From contig NC_012520.1 in assembly GCF_000010805.1 (NCBI RefSeq), positions 124,001 through 188,000 on the forward strand: DNA of 64,000 nucleotides, read 5' to 3'. Source of the stretch: Rhodococcus opacus B4 (lineage in GTDB: Bacteria > Actinomycetota > Actinomycetes > Mycobacteriales > Mycobacteriaceae). Within the stretch, counting starts at the first letter, position 1. Each line of letters starts with the position of its first letter. This document shows positions 8,971 through 17,973 of the stretch, piece after piece. The notes below the pieces were generated by a model. It saw only the letters and a program-made list of their open reading frames with translations, searched no databases and was not told the DNA's origin. The position numbers were made by a program, and so were the translations under genes.

Positions 8971-10479
8971 ATGACTGAAGACACGCGCACTACTGCCCCC
9001 ACCGTCGCCCCGTCCGGCACGTTCGCCAGCCTCGACCCGCGCTCGGGCACCGTCCTCGCCGAATACCCGATCGCCGACTCGGTCGCCGTGGCCGCCGCGG
9101 TGGATCGGGCCCGCGCCGCCGCCCGCTGGTGGCACGACCAGGGCTTTCGCGGGCGTCGCACCATGCTGCTCGCGTTCAAGAGGGCCGTCGCGTCCGACGC
9201 CGACGCCCTCGCCACGCTCATCTCCGCCGAGACCGGCAAACCCCGCGGCGACGCCGCCCTCGAGATCATGCTGGCGATCGAGCATCTGGACTGGGCCGCC
9301 CGACACGCCCGAAAAATCTTGCGGCGCAAACGGGTTCGGTCCGGTCTGGCCGCGATCAACCAGTCCGCGTCCCTCGGCTACCAGCCGCTCGGGGTGATCG
9401 GTGTCATCGGCCCGTGGAACTTCCCGCTCTACACCCCGATGGGCGCGATCTCCTACGCCCTCGCCGCCGGCAACGCGGTGGTGTTCAAACCCTCCGAGCT
9501 GACCCCAGGGGTCGGCACCTGGCTGGAGCAGAAGTGGAACTCGCTCGATGGCACGCGGCCGGTGCTGCAGGTGGTCACCGGTCTCGGGGAGACCGGCACC
9601 GCACTCGCCCGGGCCGGGGTCGACAAGATCGCCTTCACCGGCTCCGGCACCACCGCCCGCAAAGTGATGACAACCTGCGCCGAAACCCTCACCCCGCTGG
9701 TGGCCGAGTGCGGCGGCAAGGACGCGATGGTGGTCGCCGAGGACGCCGACCTGGACAAGGCCGCCGAAGCCGCCGCCGTCGGCGCGTTCGGCAACGCCGG
9801 CCAGGTCTGCGCCGGTGTCGAGCGCGTCTACGTCGTCGAACCCGTCTACCACCGGTTCCTCGACAAACTCGCGGCCGCGGCGATCCGGGTGCGTCCCGGT
9901 GGCGACGACACCGCCACCTACGGGCCGATGACCCTGCCCCGCCAGGTCGACATCGTGCGCGATCACATCGCGGACGCCCTCACCCGGGGCGGCACCGCGG
10001 TCGTCGGCGGTGTGGGCGCGGTGCACGAGCGCTACATCGACCCGGTGATCCTCACCGACGTCCCGGAAACCTCTACCGCGGTGCGGGAGGAGACCTTCGG
10101 CCCCACCGTGGTGGTCAACAAGGTCGGGGATCTCGACGAGGCGGTCGAGCGGGCCAACGCCACCGCCTATGGGCTCGGGGCGTCGGTCTTCACCCGGAAG
10201 CGGGCCCGCGGCACCGCGCTCGCCCACCGCCTGCGCAGCGGGGCCGTGTCGGTCAACTCGGTCTTCAGCTACGGCGCCATCCCGGCACTGCCGTTCGGTG
10301 GGATCGGTGAATCCGGCTTCGGCCGCGTGCACGGCGCCGACGGGCTGTTCGAGTTCAGCCGCGCCCACGCCCTGACCGTCGAAAGATACCCAGCCCCCTT
10401 GAAACTGTTCGCGCTCGAACGCGCGGAACGGGACATGAGGATCGCCACCTGGATGTTCCGGCTCCGGCACGCACGGTAA
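8971..10479 (+). CDS. Aldehyde dehydrogenase family protein
   Basis: A 502-aa NAD(P)-dependent aldehyde dehydrogenase. It shows the cofactor-site GVIGPWNFPLY, the general-base Glu about residue 246 (LVAECGGKD) and the nucleophilic Cys about residue 280 (GNAGQVCAGVERV), plus the C-terminal PFGGIGESGFGR. It oxidises aldehydes to acids in the cytosol. AAGAAGG before ATG 8971 supports the start over an upstream in-frame ATG. It follows the SRPBCC gene and precedes a SnoaL-like gene on the same strand; with the nearby P450 it may oxidise a shared product. Confidence 0.92.
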   Translation: MTEDTRTTAPTVAPSGTFASLDPRSGTVLAEYPIADSVAVAAAVDRARAAARWWHDQGFRGRRTMLLAFKRAVASDADALATLISAETGKPRGDAALEIMLAIEHLDWAARHARKILRRKRVRSGLAAINQSASLGYQPLGVIGVIGPWNFPLYTPMGAISYALAAGNAVVFKPSELTPGVGTWLEQKWNSLDGTRPVLQVVTGLGETGTALARAGVDKIAFTGSGTTARKVMTTCAETLTPLVAECGGKDAMVVAEDADLDKAAEAAAVGAFGNAGQVCAGVERVYVVEPVYHRFLDKLAAAAIRVRPGGDDTATYGPMTLPRQVDIVRDHIADALTRGGTAVVGGVGAVHERYIDPVILTDVPETSTAVREETFGPTVVVNKVGDLDEAVERANATAYGLGASVFTRKRARGTALAHRLRSGAVSVNSVFSYGAIPALPFGGIGESGFGRVHGADGLFEFSRAHALTVERYPAPLKLFALERAERDMRIATWMFRLRHAR

Positions 10480-10535
10480 CAACGTTTCGAACTCACTCAC
10501 CCGAAATCCAACCTTCAACGGCAAGGAGGCCCGCC

Positions 10536-11105
10536 GTGAACACCGAACAACCGACCCCGGCCACCACACCAACAAGCCCCTCGGACATCACGTCCGTCGC
10601 CGTGCGCTGCATGGAGATGATGGCCGACGGCGACCGCGCCACGTTCGAGGAACTGGTGCACCCCGACGCCATCAATCGCGAGTCTCGGACCGAACCCCCG
10701 GACACCAGAGTCATCGGCCCCGAAGGGTTCTACGCGACCGCGCTGTGGTTACGAGGCGCATTTGCCGAGTTGCACCACGACGTCCTGCACGCCGTGGCAG
10801 CGGACGATCTCGTCGTGCTCGATACCGTCATGACCGGCCGCCAGGTCGGGCCGTTCGTGACCTACGACGAACACGGTCGGGTCGACCAGGCCTTCGCGCC
10901 GACCGGAAAAAGCTTCTCCGTCCGCCAAACACACTGGTTACGGTTCGTCGACGGCAGGTTGATCGAACACTGGGCCGTCCGCGACGACCTCGGTATGGCA
11001 CAACAAGCCGGGTGGATCCCGCCGACCCCGGCCATTCTGATCCGAAACGCTTTCGCCAAACGGCGAGCACGCAAGACCACTGCCGCCGGGACAGCGTTCC
11101 ACTAG
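10536..11105 (+). CDS. SnoaL-like / NTF2-fold protein
   Basis: A 189-aa NTF2-fold protein of the ester cyclase/SnoaL kind (VAVRCMEMMADGDRATFEEL, then THWLRFVDGRLIEHWAVRDD). It starts at a GTG preceded by a strong AAGGAGG at 10523-10529. It lies 56 bp after the aldehyde dehydrogenase on the same strand, so they are probably co-transcribed. The stop TAG (11103-11105) is the exact insertion point of the next IS5-family element, which leaves the protein intact. Confidence 0.78.
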   Translation: MNTEQPTPATTPTSPSDITSVAVRCMEMMADGDRATFEELVHPDAINRESRTEPPDTRVIGPEGFYATALWLRGAFAELHHDVLHAVAADDLVVLDTVMTGRQVGPFVTYDEHGRVDQAFAPTGKSFSVRQTHWLRFVDGRLIEHWAVRDDLGMAQQAGWIPPTPAILIRNAFAKRRARKTTAAGTAFH

Positions 11106-12059
11106 GGTGTGTCTCCCAATGATTTGTGGTGTTGTGCTGCAGACTCTTCGGTGTGGCAGACGTTGTTGATCGGTTTGAGGTGTTGACGGACAAGCAGTGG
11201 GAGTTGCTCGCGCTGCTGTTGCCCAGTTCCGATGGGCTCCGGGGGCGGAAGTTCCGGAACAATCGTGTGGTGGTCGAGGGGATGCTGTATCGACTGCGGA
11301 CCGGGTTGCCCTGGCGAGATCTCCCGTCGCATTTCGGGCCGTGGAAGACGGTGTGGAAGCGACATCGCCGCTACGCCGGAGACGGAACCTGGGATCGGGT
11401 GCTGACGGCTCTGGTCGCGATGGCCGACGCCGGCGGGAACCTGGACTGGGCGGTCTCTGTCGATTCCACAGTGGTCCGGGTCCATCAGCACGGTGCGAAC
11501 GCCGCCCGCCACACAGGGGGATCTACCGAATTACACGAACCTCGGTGACGAGCCTGCCGATCACGGCATCGGCCGGTCGAGGGGCGGATTGACCAGCAAG
11601 GCGCACCTGGCGTGCGACGGTCACGGGCGCCCGCTGTCGGTGCTGGTCGGCCCAGGCCAAGCCGGTGACAGTCCGATGTTCGCCCACGTGCTGGAGGGCA
11701 TCTGCGTGCCGCGGCTCGCGGGCGGAGCGCACCGCACGCGCCCCGACGAGGTCCGGGCCGACAAGGCGTACTCATCACGGGCAAACCGGGAACTGCTGCG
11801 CAGCAGAGGCATCAAGGCGGTGATCCCCGAGAAGACCGATCAGGCAGCGAACCGGGTGAACAAGGGCCGCGCGGGCGGGCGGCCACCGAACTTCGACCCG
11901 GAGTCCTACAAGGGGCGCAACGTGGTCGAACGGGCCTTCAACAAGGCGAAACAGTGGCGTGCGGTGGCCACTCGCTACGACAAACTCGCCCTCACCTACC
12001 GCGCCGGATTCCTGCTCGCCGGCATCGTCGAGTGGCTCAAGTTATTGGGAGACATGCCC
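11105..12059 (+). mobile_element. IS5-family insertion sequence, 955 bp
   Basis: Inverted ends GGGTGTGTCTCCCAAT (left) and GGGCATGTCTCCCAAT (reverse complement of right). TA is duplicated outside both ends (11103-11104 and 12060-12061). The element entered the stop codon of the SnoaL-like gene, regenerating a TAG on the left, and its own transposase stop TAG (12060-12062) is completed by target DNA. Confidence 0.82.
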
Positions 12060-12062
12060 TAG
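11153..12062 (+). CDS. IS5-family transposase (two frames)
   Basis: The first frame (to 11548) has the N-terminal domain (LTDKQWELLALLLPSSDG, GLPWRDLPSHFGPWKTVWKR) and the first Asp (DWAVSVDSTVVRVHQHG). The second frame (to 12062) carries SKAHLACDGHGRPL, the second Asp-containing region, RADKAYSS and the Glu region (YKGRNVVERAFNKAKQWR). They join at a G5 run near 11516-11520, consistent with programmed frameshifting. The start is taken as GTG 11153 (ADVVDRFEVL). Length is about 300 aa and all catalytic regions are present. Confidence 0.82.
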
Positions 12063-13411
12063 TACTGCAACGGCACTTGCTTGACAGGTACGCGATACTG
12101 ATTGTGTGGTCCTCGATCTGGTTGCTGCCGAGTTGGAAGCGTTGCATGAGCGGATCTCCGGTCGGTTCGCCCGGTCGGAGCCGCGGTCCCGAGTCCGTGA
12201 ATATGTGACGGGTTTGGTTGCGGGTCTGGAACGCAAGAACGGGTGGACCCTCGCCGAGCGGGCCGGCGAGATCAGCCCGGACGGGATGCAACGGTTGCTG
12301 CGGCGCGCGGACTGGGACGTCGACGGCGTCCGCGACGACGTCCGTGACTACGTGGTCGAACGGCTCGGCGATCCGGCCGGTGTACTGATCGTCGACGACA
12401 CCGGATTCCTCAAGAAGGGCACCCGCTCGGCCGGGGTGCAACGCCAGTACTCGGGCACCGCCGGGCGGGTGGAAAACTGCCAGATCGGCGTCTTCCTCGC
12501 CTACGCCAGCGGCGCCGGCCACGCCTTGATCGACCGGGAACTGTACCTGCCCGAATCCTGGACCTCCGACCGCGACCGGTGCCGCGCCGCCGGCATCACT
12601 GACGACATCGAGTTCGCGACCAAACCGAGACTGGCGCAACACATGATCGAACGCGCCCTCGACGCACAGGTCCCGTTCTCCTGGGTCACCGCGGACGAGG
12701 CCTACGGGCAGGTGAAGTACCTGCGGGTCTGGCTCGAGGAACGCGATATTTCCTACGTCCTAGCCACGCGCTGCAACGACGACGTGTTCACCCCGCACGG
12801 CCGCTCCGGTCGCGCCGACGAGATGATCGCCGCGGTCCCGGCGAAGCAGTGGCGCCGGATCTCCGTCGGCGATGGCGCGCACGGCCGGCGCGAATACTCC
12901 TGGGTGCGGATCCCGATCCGGATCGCCTGGGCACCCGGGCGCGGGCACTGGCTGCTCGCCCGCCGATCCCTCTCCGATCCGACCGAGATCGCGTACTACA
13001 TCTGCGCCGGACCCCGCCGCACCACGCTCACCGAACTCGCCACCATCGCCGGCTCCCGGTGGCGGGTCGAGGAATGCTTCCAGCAGGCCAAGAACGAGGC
13101 CGGCCTCGACCAGTACCAGGTGCGGACCTACCGGGCCTGGTACGCCCACATCACCTTGTCGATGCTCGCCCTCACCTGGCTCGCCGGGTCGAAAACCGAA
13201 GCGATAAAAGGGGAATCGGGATCGAAAATCAGGGCATGATCGGCTACACGCTACCCGAGATCCGCCGCCTGCTCGTGCAACTGATCCTGCGACACGCCCA
13301 CCCCGACGAGCACATCTGGTCCTGGTCGAACTGGCGACGGCGCCGACAACACCAGGCCCGCACTTCCCACTACCGACGTCGCGGACACCTCCCATAAGTG
13401 CCGTTGCAGTA
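12063..13411 (+). mobile_element. IS701-family insertion sequence, 1349 bp
   Basis: Terminal inverted repeats TACTGCAACGGCACTT at 12063 and at the right end (reverse complement). CTAG is duplicated at 12059-12062 and 13412-13415, the 4-bp target typical of IS701. The left CTAG is formed by the last bases of the IS5-family element and its target, so this element landed exactly at the IS5 junction. Confidence 0.85.
12106..13397 (+). pseudogene. IS701-family transposase, frameshifted near its C-terminus
   Basis: The first frame (12106-13239, 377 aa) has the IS701 DDE domain: GVLIVDDTGFLKKGTRS, FSWVTADEAYGQVKYLR and the C-terminal RWRVEECFQQAKNEAGLDQY. It stops early. The expected C-terminal part (GMIGYTLPEIRRLLVQ, LRHAHP) continues one frame over to 13397, so a single-base indel lies in the A/G-rich stretch 13190-13230. 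The catalytic core is complete, so loss of activity is uncertain. Confidence 0.8.
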
Positions 13412-13415
13412 CTAG

Positions 13416-14196
13416 CGTCGAATTCAGGCAGACCCCGATGGGAAAGTCCCGATCCGCGGAAGTTTCGGCGGCCGGTTGTCTCCATCAGGACAGTCACGTC
13501 CTGGCCGATCAGCCTGTCCCGGGTATGGCGACGGCCCTGATCACGGGCGGGCAGCCGACGATCCACCGGCGCCGATCCGGGCTTGGCTCGATCGGCACCT
13601 GTGGACAATACGCCCAGGCCTGTTGTGTCCCAATCACTCCTGAAGTCTGACATCAGGGGCGTCCTGTTCGCCCGCATCTGCCTGGCCGCATCGTGATGTC
13701 GGCTGCAGAAATGCCAGGGAATTGAGACATAGGGAGGCGGCCATGCCGTGAGACCAACGACAAATCCTCAGGTCACAGCCGTCCCAAAATGCCATCAGTA
13801 GCGAGACCCTACAAGCTTGTAGTGTCTCGAGAACTGTGGCCAGATCTCACGCAAGATGGCCACTCGGTGGCCAGTTGGCCGATTGGTTGAGATTGTCGCG
13901 GCGTCGCCCGCGTGGTGTGGAGTCGTGGATCAACAGTGCGACCGCTGGCCGCTCCTTCTGCGAAAGCGGCGCGGACCGGATCGCAGCGTCCCGGCGGTGA
14001 GTACGCGTGCACTGATCCGACAGTGGTCGCGCTCGTTCCGAAAGCGGATCGATGAGAGAGAACTCGGGGTGAGATCTTCCACCCCGAGGGGGGAGGTGCC
14101 ATTTCGCTGTCTACCGGAGACTGGGATCAGCCTCGCATCTCCGGTGCGGGATCGGAGCGGGATTCGAACTCGCGTTACATCTTCTGGGAGCCCGAC
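13416..14196. other. Non-coding or unrecognised stretch of about 780 bp
   Basis: No convincing gene is seen. A 70-codon plus-strand frame (13438-13650) and an antisense frame that also runs into the IS701 element lack recognisable domains and look like remnants. Near 14155-14180 the sequence GGATTCGAACT resembles a minus-strand tRNA T-loop, but no matching acceptor or anticodon arms were found. Confidence 0.5.
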
Positions 14197-14658
14197 ATGT
14201 TCATCAAGCAGATTGCAGGATTCATCGGTGGCGGCGCACTGGTCGCCGCATCAGTCGCCGCGCTGATTGCAGCGCCGGCGAACGCAGTGCCGGGCGTCAA
14301 TCCGCCGGCGCCGCGGTTCGTGAGCCTCTCCTATTCCCTCGAGTCGACCTTCGCGGGGTCCTCGAACGTGGTGGACACGTACGCCGAGTCCGTGAGCCAG
14401 GCGTACTACCACTGCGACAACCTCAGTGGCGCTAACGATTGCCAGGTCGTGATCACGAGTGATTGGGGCTGCGTTACGTTGGTGCGCGGTTGGACCAAGG
14501 AGTCGTACTTGGGCAGTCCGCAGGGGAAGCCCATATTCGGCGTGGGAAATGGGCCGACCAGGGAAGAGGCTGAACAGGTGGCCACGATCGATGTCGAGGC
14601 TCGACTCGACGCCACCCCGTACGCCGTTGGCCACGGAGTCACCAAGTGCGTCTACTGA
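14197..14658 (+). CDS. Small secreted protein, DUF4189-like
   Basis: A 153-aa protein with a clear signal peptide (basic start, then GGGALVAASVAALIAAPANA with likely cleavage after ANA). The mature domain has cysteines and the pattern QAYYHCDNLSGANDCQVV, WGCVTLVRG and GVGNGPTREEAEQVA. This recalls the DUF4189 proteins of mycolic actinobacteria, whose function is unknown. GGGAG lies just before ATG 14197. It is monocistronic, with IS remnants on both sides. Confidence 0.72.
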   Translation: MFIKQIAGFIGGGALVAASVAALIAAPANAVPGVNPPAPRFVSLSYSLESTFAGSSNVVDTYAESVSQAYYHCDNLSGANDCQVVITSDWGCVTLVRGWTKESYLGSPQGKPIFGVGNGPTREEAEQVATIDVEARLDATPYAVGHGVTKCVY

Positions 14659-14912
14659 AGTTGCGGACGAATCCCGGACTCACACGATCGGCCCAACGTC
14701 CGGTCCGATCGATCACCCCGAACGTCGACCTCGCCCCGTCCGCAAGCGGAACGCAGACCGGCACGTCCCGAAAGCCGGGCGTAGACCGGAACTCACTGAG
14801 CTGCGCGGGTCCCGATAGCCCCGTCCGGTGATGATTTTGCTTTCGGGGCGGCGGATTCTCACTGTCGTTGCAACACAAGTCTATTGAAATCTGGGTCGTC
14901 CCAGCTCACGGA

Positions 14913-15408
14913 TTACGTTACCGCAGTCGGCATCGCGAGTTCCAGCGCAGTGCGGCGCCGGTGAGCGGTGGCCCGTCGCTCGGCGTTGAACACCGTGGCG
15001 GGAGTTGCGTACTCCAGGTTCTTCCGTGGGCGAGTGTTGAGCTCACGCGTTACCGACCGCACATGAGCGTGACTGTGCACCGACAAATCGGTGCCCTTCG
15101 GGAAATACTGTCGAGCGAGCCCGTTGAAATTCTCGTTCGCACCCCGCTGCCACGGACTGGAACGTTCGGCGAAGTAGATCTTCAGATCAAGGGCCGCGGA
15201 GATCTCTCGGTGCAGACAAATCTCCGTTCCCTGATCCCACGTCAACGTTCTGCGCATTCGTTTCGGCAGGCCAGAAAATGCTTTGATGACAGCATTTTTC
15301 ACCGATTCGGCGGTGTGATCGACGGGGAGATTGACGATGATTCCGTATTGCGTCGTCCGTTCCCGCAGGGTCATCATCGCCGATCGGCAGCGCAACCCCA
15401 GGATGTAG
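14913..15408 (-). pseudogene. IS30-family transposase, C-terminal half
   Basis: Encodes the catalytic half of an IS30-type transposase: RTLTWDQGTEICLHREIS (second Asp) and SPWQRGANENFNGLARQYFP (Glu), then NTRPRKNLEYATPATVFNAE. The N-terminal helix-turn-helix part is missing. Immediately upstream at about 15409 the reading frame gives way to the 3' end of a group II intron, apparently inserted in the conserved GDLI-type motif of the transposase. The first part of the gene is not present beyond the intron remnant. Confidence 0.82.
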
Positions 15409-15468
15409 GGGTCGGACCGGGGCGCGGTGCCGGGATTGCTCCCGGCCCGTTTCCCCGGCCCGCCCTCC

Positions 15469-15504
15469 GCACCGGACGTGCGACTCTCATCGCATCCGGC
15501 GCTC
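15469..15504 (-). ncRNA. Group II intron domain V
   Basis: On the minus strand the sequence GAGCGCCGGATGCGATGAG, continuing GTCGCACGTCCGGTGC, forms the short hairpin typical of domain V: a GCCGGA/TCCGGT basal stem, a GCGA/TCGC upper stem and a GAGA-type loop region. Domain V is the catalytic metal-binding element. It lies just downstream of the maturase stop, as expected. Confidence 0.75.
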
Positions 15505-15519
15505 CACGGACTGCCACTG

Positions 15520-16273
15520 CTAAGCAGGGACCAAGGTCTCTGCTCTGCTGGTCCACGGTGTGGGGATGTTGCTCGCCCGCCACCGGTACCGAGTAATCGG
15601 GACGGTGGTGGTGTCGAACATGATGATCCCGTTCTCTTGCGGACGATTGCCGGGCCTGCCGGTCAGGAACCGTCGGTAGAGATCCGCCCACGTGATCCGT
15701 TTGTGCCGTTTGAGCAGCCATTGGGTGACCCGATGCCAGGCGAAGGCATCGAGGTAACCGAACGTCGCTTTCGACACACCGTGACGGAAATACGCACACC
15801 ATCCTCGGAGCACCGGATTGAGGCGTCCGAGCAGATCAGCAAGGCCATGATGACGTGCCCTCTTCGTCAGCGCCCGCACCTTCGCCATGATCGAAAGCAA
15901 CGCTTTCTTCGACGGATAGGTGTAGACGCTCATCTTGTTCGTGCCTTTCCTGCGGCGCCGCTGGATGCGGAACCCGAGAAAGTCGAACCCCTCGTCCAGG
16001 TGACATACCCGGGACTTTTCGGCGGACAACCGCAGCCCCAGCGGGGCTATCACGTCCGCGACCTCGTCCCAGAGTGCGTCCGCATGCGCCTTGGTTCCGA
16101 CCACCATGATGACGAAATCGTCCGCGTAGCGCACGATTCGGTAGGTGGCCCCGCCGCGTTTGCGGTGCACCTCGCGCCGATAGGCACTCCCGTGGGAATC
16201 CCATTTCGCACAGAAATGTGCATCCAACACCGACAGAGCGATGTTGGCGAGCAACGGTGAGAGTATGCCGCCT
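15520..16273 (-). pseudogene. Group II intron reverse transcriptase/maturase, truncated
   Basis: Reads from GGILSPLLANIALSVLDAHF through the polymerase YADD motif (RIVRYADDFVIM), FDFLGFRIQRR and a maturase/thumb region (LNPVLRGWCAYFRHGVSK, FAWHRVTQWLLKRHKR). The fingers and N-terminal palm are absent because the gene is cut at about 16273. Without the N-terminal half it cannot be an active reverse transcriptase. Confidence 0.85.
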
Positions 16274-16289
16274 TATGAACAGTGCTGGG

Positions 16290-16354
16290 TTATGCGCAGC
16301 GCTGGCGTGCAAGGCCTGGTGACGGCGATGTCAGAGGTCGATCGCTGCGCATAA
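16290..16354. repeat. 12-bp inverted repeat upstream of a truncated recombinase
   Basis: TTATGCGCAGCG at 16290-16301 is repeated in perfect inverted orientation at 16343-16354 (CGCTGCGCATAA). It lies 66 bp before a tyrosine recombinase start and close to the break that truncates the group II intron, so it may be the recombinase binding site at the end of a former integrative element. Confidence 0.6.
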
Positions 16355-16420
16355 TCCGCGGATCCTCTGATCAGGCGGCCCGGTACGGTGCCGGGCCTCC
16401 ATGATCGGAGGTCAGTTGTT

Positions 16421-17064
16421 ATGGCGACTTTGTCTGCGTTGGTGTCGGGCCTGGAGGCGGAGCTACAGCGTTTGGGCTACAAGGATTCGACGCTCGTTTG
16501 GTACCGGGGCTGTTGGCGGCGGATGCAGAAGCACTTCGCTGCGCGTGGTGTCGAGGAGTTCTCCCTGGATGCGGCGATGGCGTGGGTCGACGACGCGTGT
16601 GGTTTCTTCGACAAGGAGCAGGCCGGCACCCTGAAGCGAACCGATGTGTATTTGTTCAGAGTTGCTCAGATGCTGGAGGATTACGCGGTCCACGGGGCGG
16701 TGCTGCGCCGCTATAACCGGTCGGTGAGCAAGCTGGACGTGGCCGGCGCCCAGACGGTCGCCCGGTTCCAGGCGCACCTGCGCTCGGCTGGGCGCTCGGC
16801 CTCGACTGTGCGGACCTACGGGACGTTGGCCGGGGAGTTCGTCGCGTTCACCGACACCCGCGGAGGGCTGGGCTGCTGCGACGCCGCCATGATCGGGGCG
16901 TTCGTCGCCACGCTGGCCGGATACCAGTTCAAGACTGTCGAGCAGAAACTGTGCGCGGTGCGGTCGTTGCTGCGGTTTGCCTCCGCCGCCGGCCTGGTCG
17001 ACGGGGCGTGCTTGGAGGCGGTGCCGGCGGCACGCTCGGCCAGGCAGGCCAGGATCCCGTCGGT
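16421..17064 (+). pseudogene. Tyrosine recombinase, N-terminal part only (cut by IS3 copy 1)
   Basis: ATG 16421 follows CGGAGG. The visible part of about 215 aa is two SAM-like/core-binding domains (LGYKDSTLVWYRGCWRRMQK; ARFQAHLRSAGRSASTVRT; FKTVEQKLCAVRSLLRFA). The catalytic R-H-R-Y domain is missing because the IS3-family element starts at 17065. It is not the same gene as the two recombinases further on and probably belonged to a separate multi-recombinase element. Confidence 0.8.
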
Positions 17065-17130
17065 TGAGGCTGCACCCTTTGAGTGGACACCCCGGACAAT
17101 GGTTCTAGGAGAGCCAGGAGGGATGTCGAG

Positions 17131-17454
17131 GTGGGACGCCAGTCTCTGTACACGGAGGAATTCCGGAAAGACGCGGTCGCGTTGTATCGCGCGGCCGACG
17201 GCAAACGCACGTACGCGGCGGTGGCCGCGGATGTGGGCGTCAGTGGCGAAACGCTACGGACGTGGGTCCGCAAGGACACCGCCCGTAACGCGCGCTCGCA
17301 GGACCGCAGTACCGGCGCCGACGGGACCGAGGCGGACGAGCTCGCGCGGCTGCGCGCGGAGAATGCGCGGCTGCGCGGTGCGGAAAAGGAATGGCAGCTC
17401 GAACGCGAGATTCTGCGCCGGGCGGCCGCGTATTTCGCAAAGGAGGTGAAGTGA
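17131..17454 (+). CDS. IS3-family transposase OrfA (copy 1)
   Basis: A 107-aa OrfA with the helix-turn-helix region (YTEEFRKDAVALYRAADGKR, VAADVGVSGETLRTWVRKD) and the leucine-zipper-like coiled coil (ELARLRAENARLRGAEKE). The start GTG 17131 has GGAGGG upstream. Its TGA overlaps the OrfB start GTG 17451. It is intact even though OrfB is destroyed. An identical frame lies at 44051-44374 on the minus strand. Confidence 0.85.
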   Translation: MGRQSLYTEEFRKDAVALYRAADGKRTYAAVAADVGVSGETLRTWVRKDTARNARSQDRSTGADGTEADELARLRAENARLRGAEKEWQLEREILRRAAAYFAKEVK

Positions 17455-17973
17455 AGACCCGCCGCTGGGACTTCATCTCCGACCATCGCGCCGAGTTCGG
17501 CGTGCAGCGGCTGTGCCGGGTGCTCGGGACCTCCCGTTCCGGCTACTACAAGCACCTGATCACGGAGCCGGCCCGAGTCGAGCGCCAGGCCGAGGAAGCC
17601 GCGACGGTCGCCGAGATCCGCGCCATTCATGCCGAGCACCGGAGCGCCTACGGTGCCCCGCGGGTTCACGCCGAACTCCGCTCCCGCGGACGCAAGATCA
17701 ACCGCAAACGGGTGACCCGGCTGATGCGAATCCACCACGTGGTGGGCAGGCACCTGCGCCGCAGCAAGCGCACGACCGTCGCGGACAAGTCGGCTCCGTC
17801 GGTGCCGGATCTGGTGATGCGAGACTTCACCGCTACGGCTGTCGATACCAAGTGGTGTGGGGACATAACCTACATCCCGGTGGGATCCTCGTGGTTGTTC
17901 TTATTAGTTACGTGGAATCACGCCGGGGGTCGGTTGTTCGTCCCGCGGTGTCACCACGAGCTGAGGGGCCCTG

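Larger units (their letters stand above)
15409..16273 (-). mobile_element. Group II intron, 3' portion only
   Basis: Comprises the C-terminal half of a reverse transcriptase/maturase gene followed by intron RNA domains V-VI, ending at the IS30 exon. The 5' ribozyme domains and the first half of the reverse transcriptase are missing; unrelated sequence starts at about 16274. Confidence 0.75.

Noticed and set aside
14150..14190. Possible minus-strand tRNA (GGATTCGAACT resembles a T-loop)
   Set aside because: Only a T-loop-like string is present; no paired acceptor stem, D-arm or anticodon arm could be found around it.
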